Assembly (NCBI GenBank): GCA_030638325.1
Contig: DAOWEV010000006.1
Location: 1-14,210 of the forward strand
Direction of reading: 5' to 3'
Origin: Bacteroidales bacterium
Lineage (GTDB): Bacteria; Bacteroidota; Bacteroidia; Bacteroidales; JAGOPY01
Length of the DNA stretch: 14,210 nt
Shown: positions 5,768 through 11,743 of the stretch, one piece after another
How the letters are laid out: the number at the start of each line of letters is the position of its first letter
Numbering within the stretch: position 1 is the stretch's first letter
Made by a program: the position numbers and the translations under genes
The notes under the pieces: generated by a model
The model's database searches: none
What the model saw: only the letters and a program-made list of their open reading frames with translations
Told to the model about the DNA's origin: nothing

Positions 5768-6349
5768 TTGACATTGAGCGGGGAACAACGGAATATTCAT
5801 CAAAACCTGATCGAAAGATGCAGGAAGGATGACGTGAAAGCACAGTACAGACTGTATAAGCTTTACTCAAAAGCTATGTATAATGTTTGTATCCGCATGG
5901 TGACGCAAAAGGAAGATGCTGAAGATCTGTTGCAGGATGCTTTTGTAACTGCCTTCAGGAACCTGGATAAGTTCCGGATGGAAGCATCTTTTGGTACCTG
6001 GATGCGGAAAATTGTGATCAACAAATGCATCAATCAACTGCAAAAGAAAAAGCTTCTTCTTGCTGACCTGAAAACAATTGCGAACTATTCGGAATATGAT
6101 GAAATAAATGAAGAAGATCAATTAAACCTGGATGCTGAAACGGTTCACCACGCGATCAAAGAGCTTCCCGAAGGTGCCAGGGTTGTTTTTAACCTCTTTT
6201 CGCTGGAAGGATACAAACATAAAGAAATAGCCGTCATGCTCAAGATCTCGGAGTCTACATCGAAATCGCAATACCAGAGGGCAAGGATCTTACTTCAACA
6301 GAAACTTAAAAAAGAACCGAATGAAAACCGGCTTAGAAAAATATATTGA
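5768..6349 (+). CDS. ECF-type RNA polymerase sigma factor
   Basis: The 193-aa product has both ECF sigma domains. Region 2 (about residues 27-95) includes YNVCIRMVTQKEDAEDLLQD, AFRNLDKFRMEASFGTWMRK and IVINKCINQLQKKK. Region 4 (about 123-180) includes IKELPEGARVVFNLFSLEGY and HKEIAVMLKISESTSKSQYQ, a normal -35-binding helix-turn-helix. It should redirect RNA polymerase to a small regulon, probably envelope-related, under control of the next protein. No ATG lies in frame before region 2, so initiation is at TTG 5768 or TTG 5774; a non-ATG start suggests deliberately low expression. The gene overlaps the following one by 29 nt, and the long linker between regions 2 and 4 is normal for Bacteroidota. 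Confidence 0.92.
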   Translation: MTLSGEQRNIHQNLIERCRKDDVKAQYRLYKLYSKAMYNVCIRMVTQKEDAEDLLQDAFVTAFRNLDKFRMEASFGTWMRKIVINKCINQLQKKKLLLADLKTIANYSEYDEINEEDQLNLDAETVHHAIKELPEGARVVFNLFSLEGYKHKEIAVMLKISESTSKSQYQRARILLQQKLKKEPNENRLRKIY

Positions 6350-6866
6350 AAAGAACAGGCCTCAACTGGATGTTGAAGAACCGGATGATCTCCTGATATG
6401 GGAAGGGATTCGCTCCGAAATAGGTAAAAAATCCTGGAAACCAAGACCGGGATACTGGAAAATTGCAGCCGTGATCATCCTGGCCTTCACCTCCGGCTTC
6501 TTCCTCCATCACCAATATACTAAATATAAAAGCCCGCAAACAATAACTCTGTCAGGTATATCCAATACCCTTGCCAAAGAAGAGGCACAGTATCAACTTG
6601 TTATCCGGAGGCAATTTGAACAAATAGACCAATTTCAGATTGACAGAATAGAATACCAGGATTATTTCCGTGAATTGTCCCTGCTCGATGAACTGAACAC
6701 GGAATACCTCCATGACCTTCAGGAACTGCAGGACAACCCTCGCATCATTGAAGCATTACTGAAGTATTATGAACATAAGATCAGGATCCTTGAAAAATTA
6801 TTAAACGAAATTGAAAAAAGAAACAGCCATGAAAACAAAAATGAACCTGAAAGATATCATTTATAA
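6321..6866 (+). CDS. Single-pass membrane protein, probable anti-sigma factor
   Basis: The 181-aa protein has a polar N-terminal segment of about 46 residues, one transmembrane helix (about 47-62, KIAAVIILAFTSGFFL), and an outer C-terminal part rich in Glu, Leu, Gln and Arg. From about 85 to 170 that part is predicted by eye to be a long helical or coiled-coil region. This layout, and a 29-nt overlap with the ECF sigma gene upstream, is the usual Bacteroidota sigma/anti-sigma arrangement: the cytoplasmic segment would hold the sigma factor and the outer helices would sense a signal. It lacks the zinc-binding HxxxCxxC motif of ZAS anti-sigma factors and I do not recognise a FecR domain. The role is inferred from topology and context. 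It overlaps the next gene by 38 nt. Confidence 0.75.
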   Translation: MKTGLEKYIEKNRPQLDVEEPDDLLIWEGIRSEIGKKSWKPRPGYWKIAAVIILAFTSGFFLHHQYTKYKSPQTITLSGISNTLAKEEAQYQLVIRRQFEQIDQFQIDRIEYQDYFRELSLLDELNTEYLHDLQELQDNPRIIEALLKYYEHKIRILEKLLNEIEKRNSHENKNEPERYHL

Positions 6867-8169
6867 GATCTCATTTGCACTGACTATCCTGGTAGTCATA
6901 CCATTCACCGGTTTATCACAGTCTGAGATCAGTGAAACTTTAGTGAGAACATTCGATGTGACGGATCAGACACGTATCGAATTTCAAAACAAAGTAGGTG
7001 ATGTAGAAGTTACAGGCTGGGATAAAAATGAGGTAAAACTGGAAACATTTGTGAAGCTGAAAAGTTCTGACCCTGAAGACCTGGATAAAACACTTACAGC
7101 CATTAAAAACGCAGATATCGACCAATCCGGCATGTCCCTTGTCATCAATACAAAATTTTATAAGCAATGGAGCTCCTGGAATATGGTGATCAGGAACCAG
7201 CACAGGATCACACTGTCTGATGGCTCAAAGGTCCGGTTGTCAGAGGTTTCAGTAAGCTATAAACTCACTGTTCCGAAAAGTAATGACCTCATATTGGCAA
7301 TCAAATATTGCGACATCAATCTTGATGACCTGGAAGGGGACATAAAAATCGACCTCTACAGTGGTGATCTGGTTGCAGGAGCTCTCCCGCATCTCGAAGA
7401 ACTCCGGCTGCGTTATGCAAATGCAGTCATAGTTTCTACCGGTAAGATAAAAATGGATATCTATGACTCCGACCTGGAAGTGGGCACGACAGGAGACCTG
7501 GAACTTGAATCAAAATATTCTGAGATCATTGCCAGCGAGGCAGCATCTGTGAAAATTAAATCCTACGATGACGATATCCGCTTTGATAACCTCATATCCA
7601 TTCAGGGAGAAGCCAAATATACAGACTTTGAGATTGGTGATTTTGAATCCGGGAAACTGGATATTTATGATTGTAAAATGCGCGCAGGCAAAGTCGGGGA
7701 TCTGTATCTAATGAGTAAATACACTGAATTCAGCTTTTTATCTGTGAGGAACCTGGATTGGCCACAATCGTATGATGACAAAATAAATATTGAATTCCTG
7801 GGAAACTGTGAAATTGTGAGCAAATACACAGAGTTCACGATAGGCTCTCTCGCAAACAAATTTATTTTGAGTTCTTATGATGATAATGTCACTATCGGGA
7901 AAGTTGAAAACGGTTTTGACCGCATCGAAGTGCATGGTAAGTATACGGATGTTCGTCTTATATTTAATAATAATGTAAAATATATCATAAATACAGACCT
8001 GAAATATACCCGCTTTGAATACCCGGAAGAGTCGTATAAAGAATTAAGGTTTCATAAAGAGAACAGTAAATTCATTTACAAAGCAGTCACCCAAAATACA
8101 GAAGAGGGCAATGTGTTGCCTGAATTAAATTTCGTTTTATATGACGGTTCTGTAATTATCCGTCATTAA
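6829..8169 (+). CDS. Exported beta-repeat protein (DUF4097/putative adhesin-like)
   Basis: The ATG at 6829 (446 aa) is preferred to the in-frame TTG at 6811 because it begins directly with a signal peptide (MKTKMNLKDIIYKISFALTI, then LVVIPFTGLSQ). After an N-terminal beta segment (IEFQNKVGDVEVTGWDKNEV, like the opening of DUF4097 adhesin-type domains) comes a long repeat array from about residue 155 to 395. Two alternating coil types, K-Y-[ST]-[DE]-[FIV] and Y-D-[DSC]-[DKN], recur about every 17 residues, so each pair spans about 34. Such regularity points to a beta-solenoid. There is no T9SS sorting domain; the chain ends with a beta segment VLYDGSVIIRH. Co-translation with the sigma/anti-sigma pair suggests that it is an envelope-located effector or signal sensor of that system. 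Confidence 0.8.
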   Translation: MKTKMNLKDIIYKISFALTILVVIPFTGLSQSEISETLVRTFDVTDQTRIEFQNKVGDVEVTGWDKNEVKLETFVKLKSSDPEDLDKTLTAIKNADIDQSGMSLVINTKFYKQWSSWNMVIRNQHRITLSDGSKVRLSEVSVSYKLTVPKSNDLILAIKYCDINLDDLEGDIKIDLYSGDLVAGALPHLEELRLRYANAVIVSTGKIKMDIYDSDLEVGTTGDLELESKYSEIIASEAASVKIKSYDDDIRFDNLISIQGEAKYTDFEIGDFESGKLDIYDCKMRAGKVGDLYLMSKYTEFSFLSVRNLDWPQSYDDKINIEFLGNCEIVSKYTEFTIGSLANKFILSSYDDNVTIGKVENGFDRIEVHGKYTDVRLIFNNNVKYIINTDLKYTRFEYPEESYKELRFHKENSKFIYKAVTQNTEEGNVLPELNFVLYDGSVIIRH

Positions 8170-8231
8170 TGGCAGGGCCTAGGCACTTAATTCGCAAAAC
8201 TCACCGACATGTTGTTTATTTTTTTGTTGCT

Positions 8232-8283
8232 GGTTACAAGTTGTAGGTTGCAGGTTCTCAACTTGCAACCCGTAACCTGCAAC
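8232..8283. repeat. Interlocking inverted repeats of GGTTRCAAGTTG type
   Basis: GTTGCAGGTT (8247-8256) pairs perfectly with AACCTGCAAC (8274-8283), and an alternative fold pairs GGTTAC (8232-8237) with GTAACC (8272-8277). The stretch is built from near-copies of the same 7-8-bp words in both orientations, a type of intergenic repeat seen in many Bacteroidota genomes. With no T tract, any terminator role for the sigma operon is uncertain. Confidence 0.6.
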
Positions 8284-8366
8284 AGTCAATTAATTCCCAC
8301 TTTAGGTGGTTTTAGTTCGATACTTGTTTTGAAATAACATAGTGTCTTATCCCGCATAGCGGTTTC

Positions 8367-8447
8367 AATTCCTAATTCGTAATTCCTAATTCCTAATTCG
8401 TAATTCCTAATTCCTAATTCGTAATTCCTAATTCCTAATTCCTAATT
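8367..8447. repeat. Heptamer tandem array (AATTCCT/AATTCGT)
   Basis: Eleven head-to-tail 7-bp units plus a final AATT fill 81 bp without interruption. The units are AATTCCT with AATTCGT at every third place, giving a 21-bp higher-order unit repeated three times before two extra AATTCCT units. It ends 73 bp before the methyltransferase start codon. Confidence 0.9.
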
Positions 8448-8474
8448 GATTCAGGATCTTTCTTAAAATACGCT

Positions 8475-8482
8475 TATATTTG
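8475..8482 (+). promoter_or_regulatory. -7 box of methyltransferase promoter
   Basis: TATATTTG exactly matches the Bacteroidota TAnnTTTG box and lies 38 nt before the ATG. The nearest TTG (8446-8448), at the end of the heptamer array, is 26 nt upstream, longer than usual, so changes in repeat number could alter the -33 region. Confidence 0.4.
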
Positions 8483-8520
8483 TGCTTCATATTTGTTAGA
8501 GCCTAAGTAAAACTCCTGCA

Positions 8521-9348
8521 ATGCAAGCAAATAAGTTAGCCGATGTGTTTTCCGACAATAATACCCATATCTCCTGCGCGGGAATTATTGCAAGGCATTC
8601 TACAAACACTAACGATATCAGGGAAATAGCACTGAAGGGTGTTGACCTGAGCGAATGCAGGGAAGTACTGGACATGGGCTGTGCTTTTGGCTTCTTTTCA
8701 AGAGCATTAAAAGGAAAATTAAACTCCGGAGCAAGGATCACCGGAATTGATTATTGGGAAGGCTATCATGAGCATTTTACCAAATCATGCCGTGAAGCCG
8801 GTTTCAAGAGCGAATACTATTGTAAGGGAATTGAAAAGACCAGAGAATTTAATGACGGACATTTTGATCTTATCCTGTGTAGTTATGCACTCCATTTTTT
8901 TCCTTATGCCATTCCCGAGATCGCAAGGATACTTGACAAATCGGGCCGTTTTGTCTGCATAACCCATGTCAGCACACATATGAATGAATTCATGAAATTC
9001 ATAAAAGACTGTATAACAAGCAAAAGAAACAGCTTGTATGAATATTTGCCGTATGAAGAGCTGATAAAAGAGTTTTCTGATGCTAATGCACCGGAATTGT
9101 TGGCGGATTGGTTTGAAATTGAAAAAAAAGAGTATTATTTAAATTCACTAAAATTTGAATATGAAGATTTTCAAAGTTTTTTAGAGTACTTCCGGTTTAA
9201 AAGATCATTTTTTATTCCTGATGATCTATCCGGTGATGAAGAGCTGGTGGAAGAGATTACCCGGAGCCTTGCTGAGAGGGTAAAGTCGGAGAATGAATTA
9301 AGAATCTCAAAAAGTGATGTCATCTATCGATGCAGGAGGTTAAAATGA
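8521..9348 (+). CDS. Class I SAM-dependent methyltransferase
   Basis: The 275-aa protein has the Rossmann-fold methyltransferase signature. Motif I is VLDMGCAFGFF (residues 49-59), the acidic end of strand beta-2 is in ITGIDYWEG (D77 or nearby), motif post-II is FDLILCSYALHFF (115-127), and motif III is ARILDKSGRFVCITHV (135-150). Residues 155-275 form a charged, mostly helical C-terminal extension rich in Glu and Lys that may shape the substrate pocket. The motif-II ALHFF pattern suits small-molecule methylation better than DNA methylation, as no NPPY/DPPY motif is present. It seems to be transcribed alone. Substrate cannot be assigned. Confidence 0.88.
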   Translation: MQANKLADVFSDNNTHISCAGIIARHSTNTNDIREIALKGVDLSECREVLDMGCAFGFFSRALKGKLNSGARITGIDYWEGYHEHFTKSCREAGFKSEYYCKGIEKTREFNDGHFDLILCSYALHFFPYAIPEIARILDKSGRFVCITHVSTHMNEFMKFIKDCITSKRNSLYEYLPYEELIKEFSDANAPELLADWFEIEKKEYYLNSLKFEYEDFQSFLEYFRFKRSFFIPDDLSGDEELVEEITRSLAERVKSENELRISKSDVIYRCRRLK

Positions 9349-9402
9349 ACGTTCAATAAGTGTATTTATTTAGCTATTATTTTGTTTGTTAAGTATCTGA
9401 TA

Positions 9403-9634
9403 AAGCACTAAATCCGAATCCCTAAACCCTAAACAAATTTAAATGTCAGAAATACAAAACTCAAAACAGTGTTACTTTGAAGAAAGAACTTTGTTGATGA
9501 TTTGCTTACTGGAGCATGGGTCAATAATAGTGAAACCTGAAAAGATGAGTACCACAACACAGTTTTAAACATTTGAAAATTTGAATTTTGTGATTGTTTA
9601 TCCCGATACCTATCGGGATTAGAAATTAGTGCTT
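9403..9634. repeat. MITE-like quasi-palindrome (about 70-bp arms, 82-bp core)
   Basis: The ends are inverted copies: AAGCACTAA (9403-9411) with TTAGTGCTT (9626-9634), then AATCCC, AAACAA and AAAACAGTGTT (9463-9473) against AACACAGTTTT (9556-9566), with spacing indels between. The right arm alone carries a compact hairpin, ATCCCGATA (9600-9608) and TATCGGGAT (9611-9619), a palindrome widespread in Bacteroidota intergenic DNA. The 82-bp core (9474-9555) is less repetitive. It fills most of the gap between the methyltransferase and NUDIX genes. No target-site duplication was identified. Confidence 0.55.
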
Positions 9635-9719
9635 AGGATTTAATTAAAGAAAACATTCGTATGATAGATAACACCTAAATAGTTACCAATAAGTTATTTA
9701 AACCAAAAAAGAAATATTT

Positions 9720-10730
9720 ATGGCCAATTCAGACAGAATACATTGTCCATATTGCGGGTCATCTGTTACAAAAAAGATGGACGGAGAAGTTTTGAGAGAT
9801 TATTGCGCTTCCTGCCGGCTTTACTTTTATGACAACCCACTTCCTGTTGCATCTGCAATTGTGGTAAAAGACCGGATGGTCGCCCTGGTGAAACGAAAAA
9901 ACGAACCATACTTAGGCAAATGGTGTTTACCATCGGGATTTGCCGAAATCGGCGAAAGCATAGAATCTGCGGTTTTGCGTGAATTACAGGAAGAAACCGG
10001 AATGAAGGGTAAGATAATCGGCCTTATCGATGTGAATTCAATAAAGAATTATTATTATGGTGATCTTATATTTGTCACTTACGAGGTCGAACACTTAGAT
10101 GGTGAAATGACTGCCGGCGATGATGCTGAAGAAGTGAAGCTCTTTCCGGTATTCGATACTCCTGAACTGGCTTTTAAATCAAATACAAAAGCCCTTAAAG
10201 AATACATAAAAAGAAAAGCGGATAGCTGGGCAATCATTGATTCCTTCTCACTTTCTCAGAAAGAGAAGAAAAAACCCGAAGAAGATATTAGCTTATTATC
10301 AAATCAACTGGTTGAACTTGTTGAAAAGAATGCTGATGTTATTGCCGGGTTATGGCTGGATGACGTCAGGAATAAAAAATCTACCATTACTTACCATAAT
10401 TTTGACAGGGATAAACTGTTTGAGCGCAACAAATTTGTCATCTCTCAATTCGGCAACTGGCTTAGCAAGTATGGCAAACAGGATATCCGGAAATATTACG
10501 AGGTCCTTGGAAAAGACAGGAAAAGGGAAGGTTTCAAATTAAGCGAGGTGATCAGTGCCCTGAGCCTGACCAAAAAGCATATCTGGGAATTCGCCTTATC
10601 ACAGGGAATCGGCCAGAAACTTATCGATATTTATAAACTGCACGAACTCGAAAGAAGGCTTGTGATATTTTTTGATAAAGCCGCTTATTATATCGTTAGA
10701 GGATATGAGTCGGGGAGTGAGAATGAGTGA
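9720..10730 (+). CDS. Zinc-ribbon NUDIX hydrolase fused to RsbRD_N-like domain
   Basis: The 336-aa protein has three parts. Residues 9-32 form a zinc ribbon with C9-x2-C12 and C29-x2-C32. Residues about 42-165 are a NUDIX domain with an intact box G73-x5-E79-x7-R87-E88-x2-E91-E92-x-G94-M95, so it should be catalytically able and use Mg2+ to split a nucleoside-diphosphate-X compound; the ribbon layout recalls NADH-pyrophosphatase-like and ADP-ribose-type NUDIX proteins. Residues about 192-325 (IAGLWLDDVRN ... YEVLGKDRKREGFKLSEVIS ... IWEFAL) resemble the RsbRD_N helical domain known at the N-terminus of RsbT co-antagonist stress sensors. The fusion suggests hydrolysis tuned by, or reporting to, a sensor module. 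nfo follows after 4 nt. Substrate unknown. Confidence 0.85.
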   Translation: MANSDRIHCPYCGSSVTKKMDGEVLRDYCASCRLYFYDNPLPVASAIVVKDRMVALVKRKNEPYLGKWCLPSGFAEIGESIESAVLRELQEETGMKGKIIGLIDVNSIKNYYYGDLIFVTYEVEHLDGEMTAGDDAEEVKLFPVFDTPELAFKSNTKALKEYIKRKADSWAIIDSFSLSQKEKKKPEEDISLLSNQLVELVEKNADVIAGLWLDDVRNKKSTITYHNFDRDKLFERNKFVISQFGNWLSKYGKQDIRKYYEVLGKDRKREGFKLSEVISALSLTKKHIWEFALSQGIGQKLIDIYKLHELERRLVIFFDKAAYYIVRGYESGSENE

Positions 10731-10734
10731 ATCT

Positions 10735-11580
10735 ATGAAATACGTCGGAGCACATGTTAGCACAGCCGGTGGCGTTGAAAATGCCCCCGTGAATGCTCAT
10801 CAGATCGGGGCGAAAGCTTTTGCCTTCTTTACCAAGAATCAACGGCAGTGGTTTGCCAACCCACTCACCCGGCAAAATATCGACGCTTTCCGCAATAACT
10901 GCGAGAAATATGGATATTCACCAGCGCATATCCTGCCTCACGACAGCTACCTCATCAACCTGGGACATCCGGAAAAAGAGGGTTTGCAAAAATCCCGAAA
11001 AGCATTTCTAAACGAATTGCAGCGTTGTGAGCAGTTGGGCCTCGACCGCCTTAACTTCCATCCCGGAAGCTATCTTAAAAAAACGACGGAGGAAGCCTGT
11101 CTGCTTACTATTGCAGAGTCCCTCAACCTGGCTCTGGAACAGACTTCCGGAGTGACGGCCGTAATCGAGAATACGGCCGGACAGGGTACCAACCTGGGGT
11201 ATACTTTTGAGCAGATCGGTTTTATCATCAACCATGTAGAGGATAAAAGCCGTGTTGGGGTGTGCATAGATACCTGCCACGCTTTTGCTGCCGGATATGA
11301 CCTCAGAAGCCGTGAAGGATATGAGGAGACTTTCCGTAATTTCGATGAGGAGATCGGCATTTCTTTCCTGAAGGGGATGCACCTGAATGACTCCAAAAAA
11401 GAATATGCCAGCCGTGTCGACCGGCATGCAAATATTGGGGATGGATTCCTCGGTAAAGATGTTTTCACCCGGATCATGAACGACCCCCGCTTCGATGATA
11501 TCCCACTGATCCTTGAAACCCCGGATGAATCCCGCTGGGAAGAGGAGATCAGGATGCTTTACGGGATGGTTGGCGGTTGA
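10735..11580 (+). CDS. nfo: Endonuclease IV (apurinic/apyrimidinic endonuclease)
   Basis: Starting at ATG 10735 the product is 281 aa and begins MKYVGAHVS like E. coli Nfo (285 aa, MKYIGAHVS). An in-frame ATG at 10723 would add four residues and overlap the previous gene by 8 nt. All nine metal ligands known for the E. coli enzyme fall at the same positions: H69, H109, E145, D179, H182, H216, D229, H231 and E261. The enzyme cuts DNA 5' of abasic sites, removes 3' blocking groups and nicks at some oxidised bases in base-excision repair, in the cytoplasm with three zinc ions. Tight linkage to the NUDIX fusion implies co-transcription. Shadow frames on the minus strand here are not genes. Confidence 0.97.
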   Translation: MKYVGAHVSTAGGVENAPVNAHQIGAKAFAFFTKNQRQWFANPLTRQNIDAFRNNCEKYGYSPAHILPHDSYLINLGHPEKEGLQKSRKAFLNELQRCEQLGLDRLNFHPGSYLKKTTEEACLLTIAESLNLALEQTSGVTAVIENTAGQGTNLGYTFEQIGFIINHVEDKSRVGVCIDTCHAFAAGYDLRSREGYEETFRNFDEEIGISFLKGMHLNDSKKEYASRVDRHANIGDGFLGKDVFTRIMNDPRFDDIPLILETPDESRWEEEIRMLYGMVGG

Positions 11581-11629
11581 CAGTTGACGGTTCCCATCTT
11601 CGGACTTCGGTCTTCGGACTTCCGACTTC
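11575..11629. repeat. Short tandem repeats after nfo
   Basis: GTTGACA and GTTGACG (11575-11588) overlap the nfo stop codon. They are followed by two 14-bp units, TCTTCGGACTTCGG (11597-11610) and TCTTCGGACTTCCG (11611-11624), then ACTTC. Such TTCGGACTTC words are a common intergenic repeat style in some Bacteroidales. No clear terminator hairpin with a T tract is present. Confidence 0.7.
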
Positions 11630-11684
11630 TCTCAACTCTCAATTGTTAATAAATAAATACTGCCTGAAATCAAGTTCATTGGCA

Positions 11685-11692
11685 TATTTTTG
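11685..11692 (+). promoter_or_regulatory. -7 box upstream of secreted multidomain gene
   Basis: TATTTTTG matches TAnnTTTG exactly and lies 51 nt before the ATG at 11744. No good TTG is present about 20 nt further upstream, so the call depends on the -7 box alone. Confidence 0.35.
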
Positions 11693-11743
11693 CAAACTTT
11701 GTACGCACGATAAGTCAGGTTAAATCTAAAATCCTATATCATT

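Noticed and set aside
9419..9433. CCCTAAA twice in succession, resembling a telomere-type repeat
   Set aside because: Only two copies occur and they are part of the left arm of the quasi-palindrome; nothing else suggests a replicon end.
9443..9568. 41-codon plus-strand ORF (MSEIQNSKQCYFEERTLL...)
   Set aside because: Both ends lie inside the inverted arms of the MITE-like repeat, so the frame is more simply explained as part of that element; it has no recognisable family.
11008..11477. Two long minus-strand frames inside nfo
   Set aside because: They lie opposite a fully conserved nfo sequence with every metal ligand intact, so they are shadow frames.
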